A program made the position numbers and the translations under genes. Of a stretch of 47,068 nt of DNA, positions 8,510-20,800 are shown piece after piece. The DNA is from Gammaproteobacteria bacterium (GTDB lineage Bacteria > Pseudomonadota > Gammaproteobacteria > Poriferisulfidales > Poriferisulfidaceae). Position 1 is the first letter of the stretch. The number at the start of each line of letters is the position of its first letter. Under the pieces are notes generated by a model. The model made no database searches. It had not been told where the DNA came from and saw only the letters and a program-made list of their open reading frames with translations. The DNA lies in contig JAPOXW010000017.1 in the NCBI GenBank assembly GCA_026706895.1, positions 1-47,068 of the forward strand, read 5' to 3'.

Positions 8510-8833
8510 ATGGAAACAGAGCAAGGATCCTCAGTCCCCGAATTAGCTCAAATGATCGTTTCGATCCAGGAATCCTCGCTTACGGAAGGCGGCTGTCCAA
8601 TCACCCGGTCACATGCCAAGCGATTGCTGCAACATGCGGAAAAGTTCGAGAGGGTTGTGTTCGACTTCTGTGATGTGGAAGAAATTGGACCAGCATTTGC
8701 GGACGAACTCTTCCGGGTCTTCGCCCTGCAGCACCCGGAAATCGAACTGGTTCCGGTCAACGCGAATCTGCAAGTAGGAAAAATGATCGCAAGGGCAAAG
8801 CACCATTTGGAAACGTTCCTGAAGGACAATTAG
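8510..8833 (+). CDS. STAS-like DUF4325 protein
   Basis: This 107-residue protein matches the pattern of the STAS-like DUF4325 family: PITRSHAKRLLQHAEKFERVVFDFCDVEEIGPAFADELFRVFALQHP followed by NANLQVGKMIARA (quoted in overlapping parts of the middle and end). Such proteins are thought to be small signalling or phosphorelay partners and often sit beside histidine-kinase-like ATPases. No such partner is present here. The ATG at 8510 is preceded by AGGA; a TTG at 8477 would add 11 residues. Its function is unknown. It is not clearly co-transcribed with the Fic-like gene that follows, which has its own long leader. Confidence 0.75.
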   Translation: METEQGSSVPELAQMIVSIQESSLTEGGCPITRSHAKRLLQHAEKFERVVFDFCDVEEIGPAFADELFRVFALQHPEIELVPVNANLQVGKMIARAKHHLETFLKDN

Positions 8834-8856
8834 TTCAAGACCGATCGGCCTACGCC

Positions 8857-8940
8857 TTATTGCGCAATTTATTGTTGCGTAATGAGAATAACATTGCGTG
8901 ATTTTATGTTATAATTGCGTGAAAACATTATTGCGCAATA
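8857..8940. promoter_or_regulatory. Array of five TTGCG half-sites before the Fic-like gene
   Basis: TTGCG occurs at 8860, 8875, 8894, 8915 and 8931, spaced 15, 19, 21 and 16 bases apart. The first and last copies are part of palindromes (TTATTGCGCAAT at 8857, TTATTGCGCAATAA at 8928). The array ends about 10 bases before the ATG at 8949 and covers the likely promoter. It looks like a multi-site operator, possibly for autoregulation by the helix-turn-helix domain of the Fic-like protein. Confidence 0.6.
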
Positions 8941-8948
8941 AAAATAGC

Positions 8949-10349
8949 ATGCCTAAACGCTTACGCGAAGCAGACCTTCAGGCTATCGAAACCGCCGTTC
9001 GACAGTATTCCGAAGGGGCGTCAGCCCGAGAAATTGGCGAAATACTGCCAATCGCGGTGCCGCATCGTACGCTTCAGTACCGACTCAATACCCTTGTCAG
9101 GGCCGAGCGCCTGGTCATGGAGGGAGCGGGTCGCGGAGCACGCTACCGTATACCGAAGGTCGTTTATATATCCGGTCAAGCTACGTCCGGACGCCCCACT
9201 GCCACAGCACGGCTTGAAGCCATCCCACCATTGTCCGAAGCGGGTGCCGAGATCCGAGAGTACGTCTCCCAGCCGGTCGGGGCACGCAAGCCAGTCGGGT
9301 ACGACCCGTCATTCCTCTTGTCGTACCAGCCCAACGACACGTTCTACCTCTCGCAGGCGGAACGCGAGCATCTACAGGAAACAGGACAGTCAGGCGAGTC
9401 CGGACAACCCGTCGGCACCCATGCTAGAAAAATTCTTAACCGGTTGTTGATCGACCTATCGTGGAATTCCAGCCGCCTTGAGGGCAACACCTATTCCCTG
9501 CTTGAAACCAGCCGCCTGCTTGAACTCGGCAAAGAAGCAGAGGGGAAAAAGCGGAGCGAAGCGCAGATGATCCTCAACCATAAGGAAGCCATTGAGTTCC
9601 TCGTCGAAGCAGTAGAACACATCGGCTTCAATCGACACACCCTTCTCAACCTTCATGCGTTGCTAGCTAACAATCTGCTTCCCGACCCTGATGCGGAAGG
9701 ACGGCTTCGGCGTGCCAGTGTCGGAATTGGAGGATCAGCCTTCCATCCTCTAGAGACCCCGCAACTTATTGAAGAATATTTTGACCGGATTCTCGCCACT
9801 GCCTCGGCGATTCACGATCCCTTTGAGCGAACCTTCTTCGCGATGGTGCAACTTCCCTATCTGCAACCATTCGACGATGTCAACAAGCGGACGTCCCGGT
9901 TGGCCGCAAACATTCCTCTGATCCAGGGAAATCTGTCTCCATTGTCTTTCGAAGATGTTTCCCAGAAACTCTATACCGAGGCCATGCTCGGCGTGTACGA
10001 ATTGAATCGGATCGAGCTGCTCAAGGATGTGTTTCTTTGGGCCTACCAGCGGTCGGCCGTCCGCTACGCCGCCATACGGCAATCCATCGGCGAACCTGAC
10101 CCGTTTCGCATGCGGCACCGAACTGCTTTGCGTGAAGTCGTCGGCGATGTTGTCCGCCAACGCATGAACAAGCAGCAAGCCGCAACCCATATCCATGCGT
10201 GGGCACAATCACAGGTGGATGAATTGGAACGTCCCCGCTTCTGTGAAATTACCGAAAAGATCCTGCTGGGGCTACATGAAGGAAACGTGGCGCCTTACAG
10301 AATTCGGCCATCCGAATTCACGGCATGGCAAGAACGGTGGGGAACCTAA
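8949..10349 (+). CDS. Fic-domain protein with degenerate catalytic motif
   Basis: The 466-residue protein has an N-terminal winged-helix-like DNA-binding region (about 1-75, with EGASAREIGEILPIAVPHRT), then a Fic domain. An inhibitory-helix motif is present at SSRLEGN (Ser174, Glu178). The catalytic motif, normally HPFxxGNGRxxR, reads QPFDDVNKRTSR at 306-317: the catalytic His is Gln, and both glycines of GNG are lost. AMP transfer by the usual mechanism therefore seems unlikely. It may act as a regulator or use another chemistry. The ATG at 8949 is preferred over a GTG/ATG-like start at 8898, which lies within the repeat array. No good ribosome binding site is visible. Confidence 0.8.
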   Translation: MPKRLREADLQAIETAVRQYSEGASAREIGEILPIAVPHRTLQYRLNTLVRAERLVMEGAGRGARYRIPKVVYISGQATSGRPTATARLEAIPPLSEAGAEIREYVSQPVGARKPVGYDPSFLLSYQPNDTFYLSQAEREHLQETGQSGESGQPVGTHARKILNRLLIDLSWNSSRLEGNTYSLLETSRLLELGKEAEGKKRSEAQMILNHKEAIEFLVEAVEHIGFNRHTLLNLHALLANNLLPDPDAEGRLRRASVGIGGSAFHPLETPQLIEEYFDRILATASAIHDPFERTFFAMVQLPYLQPFDDVNKRTSRLAANIPLIQGNLSPLSFEDVSQKLYTEAMLGVYELNRIELLKDVFLWAYQRSAVRYAAIRQSIGEPDPFRMRHRTALREVVGDVVRQRMNKQQAATHIHAWAQSQVDELERPRFCEITEKILLGLHEGNVAPYRIRPSEFTAWQERWGT

Positions 10350-10397
10350 ATCAAGTGAGTCGGCACCCTGTTTGACTTGGACACTTCTCACACCTGG

Positions 10398-10417
10398 ACG
10401 CAGCTTACTTGCTGCGT
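10398..10417. repeat. Stem-loop after the Fic-like gene
   Basis: ACGCAGC and GCTGCGT flank a six-base loop (TTACTT). Only a short TTTG follows, so it is a poor intrinsic terminator, though it could still end transcription from the Fic-like gene. Confidence 0.35.
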
Positions 10418-10447
10418 TTGTACCGAAGAAAAATCTGTGACCGCAAT

Positions 10448-10485
10448 ACCACTAGCGCGACAAATGGTCGGGCGTTTCTAGTGGT
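10448..10485. repeat. Inverted repeat upstream of the cupin gene
   Basis: ACCACTAG (10448-10455) and CTAGTGGT (10478-10485) are exact inverted copies separated by 22 bases. They lie about 60-100 bases before the cupin gene. They could be an operator or a leader hairpin. Nothing else was recognised between 10350 and 10546. Confidence 0.4.
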
Positions 10486-10546
10486 TGATATGGGTCACAA
10501 TCGGAGTAGAATGAATAATCCCCTCCATTAGAAAAGGAGTAAGGAT

Positions 10547-10918
10547 ATGTCACTGCCTAATATGTTGAAGGCGAGCATCGACGGCGCCGAACCGGATGTT
10601 CACGGAAAGATTTCCAAGCAGGTCGTCACACTCGACGAAGTCACGGCCATCAAGGTGACCTTCAACCCTGGAGCCAAATGGTCTGTGGATCTCAAGGAGT
10701 ACGCCGGAACGGAATCATGCCAGCTTCCGCATGTCGCGTACGTGATCTCCGGCGCAATCGAAATCCTGATGGATGACGGTTCAAAAGAGACTTTCCGCAA
10801 AGGCGACATCATGATGTTGCCCCCGGGACATGACGCCTGGACCGTAGGCGACGAGCCTTGCCAGTTCATCCAGATGTCGCAGGGCGACAACTACTACGCG
10901 GATCGCTGTTGCGCATAG
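10547..10918 (+). CDS. Small cupin-domain protein
   Basis: This 123-residue protein has a single cupin barrel: LPHVAYVISGAIEILMDDGS followed by GDIMMLPPGHDAWTVGDEPC. The histidines and glycines are compatible with metal or small-ligand binding, but I cannot name a substrate. It ends with a Cys-Cys pair (RCCA). A strong ribosome binding site (AAGGAGTAAGGA) precedes the ATG. It is flanked by its own 200-base leader and converges on the glycosyltransferase gene 49 bases downstream, so it is probably a single-gene unit. Confidence 0.75.
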   Translation: MSLPNMLKASIDGAEPDVHGKISKQVVTLDEVTAIKVTFNPGAKWSVDLKEYAGTESCQLPHVAYVISGAIEILMDDGSKETFRKGDIMMLPPGHDAWTVGDEPCQFIQMSQGDNYYADRCCA

Positions 10919-10967
10919 GGCAGGCTCGGGCCACAGTTGAAATTGGAAGCCATCCGGCTGCCAATCG

Positions 10968-12182
10968 CTACGCCTGATTGTCCTCTTCCACGGCCATTTC
11001 CAGGCGTTGCAGGAAGTCTGGAATAGCCGAACGAACCCGACGCCAACTCGGGACGTACGGGCTTTCCATCGGGTGCGCCAGAAAATCCTCCCCGGCCTTC
11101 AGCAGGTTGCTGGCGAATAGTTCCGCCGCCTGTTCCTCCGCATCCCGGTCCAGATTCAGCCCGTTGGTGATGGCGTCGCTCTGGTAGTATTCGATCAGGT
11201 CCAGCGCCTCCCGAAGATAGGCCGCCTTGAGGCTGCGGAACACGCCCTCGGAGAACACCTCGCCCTCGATCGCCATCTTCCTGAAGACGGCCTTGCAGAT
11301 GTCTGTGCTCATCTTCGACAACCCCGATCGCGCATCGACCTCTCCCATCTGCTGGTGTTTGTGGTCGTACAGGTCCGCGATGTCGATCTGGCAGACGCGC
11401 CGGCTTGAGTACATACGCCGGATCTCGGCGAGCAGGCCGATCTCCAGACCCCAGTCGTCCGGCAGGTACAGGTCCTTCAGCACGTGGGTACGCAACGAAC
11501 ACTCCCCGGCCAGCGGATAGCGGAAACTGTCGATGTACTCGACGAAATCGTGCGGTCCGAACACCTTGCGCAGGGCACGCAGCAGCGGTGCCACCAGCAG
11601 CCGCGCCACCCGGCCCTTCAACTCCTGATCGGAGATGCGTGAATAGTAACCCTTGCAGAACGCGAAACTGAAACTCGGGTTCGCGACCGGATAGATCAAC
11701 CGCGCCAGCAGGCGACGATCATACGTGATGATGTCGCAGTCGTGCAATGCCAGGGCTTTTGCCCGGTCGGATGCCAGCACGTACCCGAAACAGAACCAGA
11801 CGTTGCGCCCTTTTCCTTGCTGGGTTGGCGCCAAACCCCGTGCCTCCAGTTCATCCGCCAGGGCCCGCAGCCTGGGGCCATCGTTCCAAAGCACGTGGTG
11901 GGGCTGTGGCAGGCGGGAGAAGAAGTCTCGTGCCCGTTTGAACTGTTCCGCATCGGCCGCGTCCAAGCCGATTACGATCTCGTTCAGGTATTCGACCTGC
12001 GCCAGTTCTTCGATAATCCGGTCAAGCGCCGGCCCCTCCAGTTCCGAATACAGGGAAGGCAGCACCAGCCCCAGCGGGCGGTCTTGGGAGAACCTAAGCA
12101 GTTCCGCCTCAAATTCCTCGGTGGGGCGTCCCGCCAGATCGTGCAGCGTGACGATCTGTCCGTTCTGGAAAAAATCACTCAT
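10968..12182 (-). CDS. gpgS: GT81-like glucosyl-3-phosphoglycerate synthase
   Basis: The 404-residue protein resembles retaining glycosyltransferases that join a nucleotide-sugar to 3-phosphoglycerate. Visible motifs are LPSLYSE near residue 41, QQGKGRNVW near 121 and the metal-binding DxD at 148-150 (HDCDI), then GECSLRTHVL and DWGLEIGLL. The ATG at 12182 overlaps the stop of the phosphatase gene by four bases (ATGA); an upstream start at 12221 would add 13 residues. Placed after a sugar-phosphoglycerate phosphatase and pgi, it probably makes the precursor of glucosylglycerate, a compatible solute. Mannosyl rather than glucosyl transfer cannot be excluded. Confidence 0.75.
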   Translation of the reverse strand: MSDFFQNGQIVTLHDLAGRPTEEFEAELLRFSQDRPLGLVLPSLYSELEGPALDRIIEELAQVEYLNEIVIGLDAADAEQFKRARDFFSRLPQPHHVLWNDGPRLRALADELEARGLAPTQQGKGRNVWFCFGYVLASDRAKALALHDCDIITYDRRLLARLIYPVANPSFSFAFCKGYYSRISDQELKGRVARLLVAPLLRALRKVFGPHDFVEYIDSFRYPLAGECSLRTHVLKDLYLPDDWGLEIGLLAEIRRMYSSRRVCQIDIADLYDHKHQQMGEVDARSGLSKMSTDICKAVFRKMAIEGEVFSEGVFRSLKAAYLREALDLIEYYQSDAITNGLNLDRDAEEQAAELFASNLLKAGEDFLAHPMESPYVPSWRRVRSAIPDFLQRLEMAVEEDNQA

Positions 12183-12955
12183 GGCTGGCCCTCCAACAGC
12201 GTCTGAACCGCGCGCGACCAAGCCGCCGGTCCAGTCCCCTCCGGGACGCGCGCACCGGGATATTGTATGTTGCGCCCACCCGGGTTGTTGATAACCACCG
12301 CAATATCCGCTGCCGACATCATGCCCAGATCGTTCGGCCCGTTGCCGAGCGCCACGCTGACCGCTTCCGGGTGCTGCCGCCGGTAACGCGGCACCAGGTG
12401 CTCCAGCGCAACCCGCTTGTCGGTTTCCCCCATGACATGCACGAAGCGGTCTCCGTGCTTGAGGATCAGTCCATGCGGACGCAGGCTTTCCGCAAATTCG
12501 TCGAAGCGCCCCGGGTCATCGTGCCAGACCAGCGGCTCGCTGAAGCGTCTCTCTCGGGCCGCCGCCACCGAACCGGGCGGCAAGCCGCAAGCGGCTTCCA
12601 CCTCTTCTTCACTCATGTCGGAAATCCCCTGGAAGCGGAACGAGGCAGACAGTCCGTCCAAGGCGGCCCGGATCGCCGGATGGGGGGCGCCAAACGGAAT
12701 CAGCCCTTCTGCCTCGCCGTCATCGAAAGTCCCGGGCGGCACGTATACCGCGCCCCCATTTTCAATTGAAAACGGCCCGTGAATTCCGAGTTCCTCCCCC
12801 AACTGAAAGGTCTCTTGTTCGGTCTTGCTGGTGTTGAAGATGATCGGCACGCCGTGCCTTCGGGCGCACTCGATTCCGGGCAGCGCCTCTTCCCAACGAT
12901 ACGTCTCGACGTCGAGCATCGTCCCATCGACGTCGCTGAACAGCAGATAGCGCAT
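12179..12955 (-). CDS. HAD-family glucosyl/mannosyl-3-phosphoglycerate phosphatase
   Basis: This 258-residue HAD-IIB hydrolase removes the phosphate from a glycosyl-3-phosphoglycerate. Motif I is DVDGTMLD with Asp8 (nucleophile) and Asp10, motif II is FNTSKT, and motif IV is GNGPNDLGMM. The stretch KHGDRFVHVMGETDKRVA is typical of the MpgP subgroup. Its ATG shares a base with the pgi stop codon (TAATG) and its own stop overlaps gpgS (ATGA), so the three genes are translationally coupled. Together with gpgS it would complete a two-step route to a sugar-glycerate osmolyte. Confidence 0.8.
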   Translation of the reverse strand: MRYLLFSDVDGTMLDVETYRWEEALPGIECARRHGVPIIFNTSKTEQETFQLGEELGIHGPFSIENGGAVYVPPGTFDDGEAEGLIPFGAPHPAIRAALDGLSASFRFQGISDMSEEEVEAACGLPPGSVAAARERRFSEPLVWHDDPGRFDEFAESLRPHGLILKHGDRFVHVMGETDKRVALEHLVPRYRRQHPEAVSVALGNGPNDLGMMSAADIAVVINNPGGRNIQYPGARVPEGTGPAAWSRAVQTLLEGQP

Positions 12956-14499
12956 TACCGGTGCCGCAGTCGGTCGAGGAGGGCATTCAGGGTGTACCCA
13001 GGGGCTGGCACTGATGAATCCTGCAATGCCGCCGCCAAAGAGCGTGACAGGTGTTTCCCGTATTCCACCCCGAACTGATCAAAAGCATTGATCCCCCAGA
13101 ACACGGCCACCGAAAACGTCGCGTGTTCGAACAGCGCCAGTAGCGCCCCGATCCGCCGCGGGTCCAAGTCCTCCATCAAAAACAGCGTGCTTGGCCGGTC
13201 TCCGGGATGCACGTAGTGCCCGGGTGCCACCCCGGCGGCGGGCTCCACTTCCTCAAAAGTCCGCCCTGAAGCCAACAGGTCCAACTGGGACAAGCACTGC
13301 GCCAGCAATGCCCGTTCGCGTTCATTTTCCAGATCGCCCCGCGCGATGATCGCGTCCACCGGCACGACCTGCGACCCCTGGTGCAATAGCTGGAAAAACG
13401 CATGGGCGCCGTCATTGGCGGAGCCGCCCCACACGACCGGCGCCGCAACCTCCTGCAATTCACCGTGCATGTCCGCACGTTTGCCCAGACTTTCCATCTG
13501 CAACTGCTGCAAGAACCTCGGCAAAGTACGCAAGCCGTGATTGTACGGAAGAACCGCCCGCGTCGCCGCGCCCAGGAACGTGTGGTTCCAGAGCATCAGC
13601 AGCGCCAACAGCAAGGGGACGTTGGATTCTGCCTCCGTTTCCCTGAAATGTTCATCCACCGCGTGGGCACCTGCAAGCAATTGTTCAAATGCACCCCAGC
13701 CAGCGTGCAGCACAACCGGCAAGCCGATCGTCGACCAGACCGAATAGCGGCCGCCAACCCCTTCCCAGAACGGGAAGATCCGTTGCGCGTCGACACCGCT
13801 CTCCTGCGCGCGGTCGGTGGCGGCCGTGGTGGCCGCAAAATGTTCCATCATCTCCCCGGATCCCATCCCTTGTTCCGCAAGCCACTGCTTGGCCGCCGAA
13901 AAATTCCGCTGGGTCTCTTCGGTCGTGAACGTCTTGGAAGCGACGATGAAAAAGGTCTGGTTCGCATCGCAGCCATGCAGCGCGACATTCAGTTCCTCAG
14001 AATCCAGTGTGGATGCGAAGCGGACATCCGGTGCGCCGGATGCGCGGGGAAACGTCTCGCACAGCATGCGCGGACCCAGGTCCGAGCCGCCGATCCCGAG
14101 ATTGACAACCGTCCGCCAGCGTGTGGCGCAAGCATCCGCGAACTCGCGCATCCGCTGGTGCTGCCGATGCACTTCCGCCAGAATATCGACTCCTTCCACG
14201 ACCAGGCCCTCCGGGCGCGGGTCGCGCAGAGCCGGATGCAACGCCGGACGATTTTCCGTTGCGTTCACCAGCATGCCGGCAAACAGATCGGACCGGGCCG
14301 GCTCCAACTGCTCCGCCACGCGCAGCAGGTCCGCCCAGGCTGCAACATCCAGCCGCTGGCGCGAGGCATCGATGTAAATACCCTCGATATCGCGGCACAG
14401 GAAGGAACGTTCCCGGTCTTCCGAAAACAGGGTTCGCAGCGGAATTTTCCGCAGGCGTTCCGCATGACGGAGAAGGGATTCCGGGTAGGGATCAGACAT
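12955..14499 (-). CDS. pgi: Glucose-6-phosphate isomerase
   Basis: Pgi interconverts glucose 6-phosphate and fructose 6-phosphate in the cytoplasm. The 514-residue protein contains the SIS-fold signatures VVNLGIGGSDLGPRML, ASKTFTTEET, FWEGVGGRYSVWS and GGSANDGAHAFFQLLHQG, and a late GINAFDQFGVEYGK. It is somewhat shorter than the E. coli enzyme (about 549). It leads the pgi-phosphatase-gpgS unit, so sugar-phosphate supply and solute synthesis are linked in one transcript. It is divergent from ppc across 67 bases. Confidence 0.95.
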   Translation of the reverse strand: MSDPYPESLLRHAERLRKIPLRTLFSEDRERSFLCRDIEGIYIDASRQRLDVAAWADLLRVAEQLEPARSDLFAGMLVNATENRPALHPALRDPRPEGLVVEGVDILAEVHRQHQRMREFADACATRWRTVVNLGIGGSDLGPRMLCETFPRASGAPDVRFASTLDSEELNVALHGCDANQTFFIVASKTFTTEETQRNFSAAKQWLAEQGMGSGEMMEHFAATTAATDRAQESGVDAQRIFPFWEGVGGRYSVWSTIGLPVVLHAGWGAFEQLLAGAHAVDEHFRETEAESNVPLLLALLMLWNHTFLGAATRAVLPYNHGLRTLPRFLQQLQMESLGKRADMHGELQEVAAPVVWGGSANDGAHAFFQLLHQGSQVVPVDAIIARGDLENERERALLAQCLSQLDLLASGRTFEEVEPAAGVAPGHYVHPGDRPSTLFLMEDLDPRRIGALLALFEHATFSVAVFWGINAFDQFGVEYGKHLSRSLAAALQDSSVPAPGYTLNALLDRLRHR

Positions 14500-14530
14500 G
14501 CCGAAAGGTCCGGGCTTCGGGTGCGCCTAG

Positions 14531-14536
14531 TATAAT
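14531..14536 (+). promoter_or_regulatory. -10 element for ppc
   Basis: A consensus TATAAT lies 30 bases before the ppc ATG in the 67-base divergent spacer with pgi. A matching -35 box is not obvious. Confidence 0.4.
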
Positions 14537-14566
14537 GGGCGGCCCAAACGCCACCGCCTTTTCTTT

Positions 14567-17362
<2,796 letters not shown>

Positions 17363-17363
17363 C

Positions 17364-17744
17364 TCAGGCCGCCTGGACCGGAATCTTGTGGGTGATGCGT
17401 TCGATGCGGTTGCCCGCGCCTAAGTAAACGAGGACGGGCTTGAAGTCCGCCACTTCCTTCGGCTCCAGCTGCGCGTAGGCGGCAATGATGACCTGATCCC
17501 CCGGCGATGCCTTGTGCGCCGCCGCACCATTCACCGAAATGATCCGGCTGCCGTGGCGGGCCTGAATGGCGTAGGTCGTCAGCCGCTCCCCGTTGGTAAT
17601 GTTGTACAGGTCGATCTGCTCGTACTCGCTGATGCCGGCCGCTTCCAGCAACTCGCCGTCAATCGCGCACGAACCATCGTAGTCCGGCTCGACATGAGTC
17701 ACTGTTGCCTGATGCAGGCGGGCACGGAGGAAAGTCAGTTTCAT
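17364..17744 (-). CDS. panD: Aspartate 1-decarboxylase
   Basis: PanD makes beta-alanine from aspartate for pantothenate and thus coenzyme A. The 126-residue proenzyme has the self-cleavage site Gly24-Ser25 in DYDGSCAID, where Ser25 becomes the pyruvoyl group. [13 protein letters not shown] and [19 protein letters not shown] are also conserved. Its usual partners panB and panC are on the same strand but lie 12 kb away, beyond the polyketide island. A GGGC...GCCC stem-loop of low quality lies upstream, between it and the synthase stop. Confidence 0.95.
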   Translation of the reverse strand: MKLTFLRARLHQATVTHVEPDYDGSCAIDGELLEAAGISEYEQIDLYNITNGERLTTYAIQARHGSRIISVNGAAAHKASPGDQVIIAAYAQLEPKEVADFKPVLVYLGAGNRIERITHKIPVQAA

Positions 17745-17808
17745 ATCCGAATTTTAGCAAATGGGCTTTTCGCGGCAAAACGCCCCTGCGAGACAACACA
17801 TGGGCAGC

Positions 17809-20800
17809 CTATCGCCCCGATGTTTTTATCCAGTGATGACGGCGCTGGAACGGATAGCCCGGCAGTGAGATTCGGCGCCGTGCCTCTCCCGCGAACAGCC
17901 CCTGGAAGGAAACCGGCAGCCCCGCCTCGTACACCTCCGCCACGGCCCCCACGAATTTCCGGCAAATGTCCTCCACCGGTTCGTCACCGGACGGCTCGTG
18001 CAAGCTCGGGATCAGCGCCGGCTCCCCGGCATCTCCCGCCGATTCTGGCCAGGCAGAAGCGAGCATGGGGCCAAATGCCTCGCACGGGCCGATTTCCACC
18101 AGCCCATCGATTCCGAAACCCGACAGCGCCTCGGCACATTTCTGGAGTTCCACCGGCTTGCTCGCCTGCTCGCGCCAGTATGTTGCGTCGAGTATCTCGT
18201 CGGGCCCGACCGTGCGACCCATTGTGCTGCTGATCAGGGTGATCGACGGCGGCGCGATCGCAATATCCGAGAAAGCCGCTTCCAATTCATCTGCGCCACG
18301 CGCTGCCGCAAACAGCAAGCCATCCTTCAGATTCAATACTCCCGCCGCCTGTGCTGCCGCAACTTCCCCGAGAGCATGGCCGATCACCGCGCTCGGGCGA
18401 ACCCCCATGCTCAGCCACCATGCCGTAAGCGCGCATTCCAGCGCATAGATAGCCGGCTGCGCCCATGCCGGATCATCCAGGCTTCTTTTCGAATCGGCTC
18501 GACCGAACATGACATCCAGCAGCGAAACTTCCCGTTCTTCCTGAAGCCAGGCATCGCATTGATCCAGCACCGCCCGTATCACCGGCTCACTCCGATACAG
18601 CGCTTCTCCCATCCCGACCCACTGGCTGTCCTGCCCGGTGTACACGAACGCGGCTTTCGCCGCCATTCGCGGTTCTGATCCCTCACCCGCTTCTACCAGT
18701 GCCTCCAGTCCATCCCTCAAGGATCCGGCATCGCTGAACACCACGCCTGCGCGGTGAGTGAAATGACTCCGCCCTATCCCGGCCGTCCATGCCATATCGG
18801 CAAGCAACCGGTCCGGATCTTCGCCTTCTTCGGAAAGCTCCTCCGCGTGATCGCCAAGCCATGTCCGGTATTCCCCTGCCAACTCTTCAAGCGCCGCATG
18901 CGACTTTCCGGAGAGGGGCAGGATTCTTGCCGCACGCGGATCGAATTCCCCTGCCGCCGGCAGCGAATCCGCGACGGACTCCGGCAACGAGATGTCGACA
19001 GTCTGTTCAGCCCCCTTGGGGACGGACATCCCGTTGGACTTGGATGGCCCGCTTTGCGGCGCGTCGTAACCTTCCACAATGACATGGGCATTCGTCCCCG
19101 ACAACCCGAAAGCGCTCACACCCGCCCGCGGCGGCCGACCGGGGTCGAGTGGCCAGTCGGTCGTTTCCGATGTTACCCGTATGGGCAACTGGTCCCAGTC
19201 CACCTGCGGGCTCGGGTTCTGGAAATGCAATTGCCCCGGGATCTTCCCTCGCTGCATCGCCAGCACGACTTTGATCAACGCCGAAACTCCCGCCGCCCAC
19301 TCCAGGTGTCCGATGTTCGGCTTGACCGAACCGATCAGCAGCGGGCGATCCGCCTCGCGCCCTTCGCCATACACTGCCGCCGCTGCGCGCACCTCGATCG
19401 GGTCGCCCAACTCCGAACCTGTTCCATGAGCCTCCAGGTAGTCCACTTCCGATGGCGGAATCCCGGTCTGGGCCAGTGCCTCTCCGAGCACCTGCTCCTG
19501 TGCGGTTCCGCTTGGTGCCGATATGCCGGCGCTCGCCCCGTTCTGGTTGACCGCCGAACCCCGGATCACACCCCAGATTCGGTCACCGTCTGCTTCCGCT
19601 TTGCTCAACCGCTTGAGGACCACGATCCCGCAACCCTCGCCTCGCACGAAACCATCTGCTGCGGTGTCAAAAACCTTGCACCCCCCGCTCGTCGACAGCA
19701 TCCCGAAGTCCGCCATGAACTTTGTGACTGCAGGGGACAGAACCACGTTGGCACCTCCGGCCAGAGCCAGATCCACCTCGCCCCGCTGTAGGCTTGCGGC
19801 CGCCTGGTGCACAGCAACCAGCGACGAGGCACAGGTCATGTCCAGCGGAATTGCCGGCCCCATGAAACCCAGTGCGTAGGAAATCCGTCCGGCCGCTACG
19901 CTTCCGGCAGTGCCAATATAGTTATCCTCCTCGCCAAGGGCCGCGACCAGGTCCCGATATTCGCTGCCGCCCAACCCCACATACACCCCGGTTTGACTGC
20001 CTTTCAGCAGATCGGGGTCCATTCCGGCATCCTCAAGCGCCTGCCAACTCGTTTCCAGCAGCATCCTTTGCCGGGGATCCATAGTGCGCGCCTCGATCGG
20101 CCGGATGCCGAAGAAACGCGCATCGAACTTGTCGAGCCCCTCCACAAATCCGCCTCGACAGTAAGCGGCGTATTTGGCGCGAAAGTCTTCCCCAAGATCG
20201 CCCCAGAAGTCGACATCCTGGCGCCCGTCGGTCACCATGTTCTCGCCGGACTCAAGCACGCGCCAGAATGACGGGAGATCCGGAGCGCCCGGGAAGCGGC
20301 ACGCCATGCCCACGATCGCAATGCTGTCATCTTCGCGCTGTTCTACCGGCTGGGGCTCGGGCTCGGGTTGAGCCTGAGGAGCAGGCGCGCTGCCGACATC
20401 GCCGACCTCCTCGGCCAAATGACCGGCGAGCGTAGTAATGTCAGGATAATCGAACACGACCGTGTTGGATGCCGTGTACTCTTCGGAAAATGCGCGGTTC
20501 AGGCGGTTCCGCAACTCCACTGCCATCAGTGAATCCATCCCCAGATCGAAAAACCCCACTGTGGGTGCAGGCGCCGACGGCAGCCTCAGCACCGCCTGCA
20601 CCTCCTGCTGCAAGAAAGAAACGAGGAGTCCCTCGTGCGCTGCCGCAGGCGCCCCGCGCAACTGGGAAAGCAGGTCTCCCGACGGAGCTGCGGCCTCAGC
20701 CTCGTTGTCCGACGCGACGGACAGCAGATCCTCCAGCAGGGGAGGACGGGTTCCGGTGGCTTCCTCGAACACGGTCCAGTCCATCGCCATCACCACGGAA

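Noticed and set aside
8857-8940. CRISPR-like array
   Set aside because: The repeated unit is only about five bases, with spacers of 10-16 bases and no cas genes nearby.
10398-10417. Intrinsic terminator after the Fic-like gene
   Set aside because: The seven-base stem is good but is not followed by a T-run, so I list it only as a stem-loop.
13402-14535. 377-residue open frame opposite pgi
   Set aside because: The pgi frame is fully supported by family motifs; the antisense frame has no recognisable domain.
17760-17790. Terminator between the synthase and panD
   Set aside because: The GGGC/GCCC stem has a bulge and no T-run in either direction.
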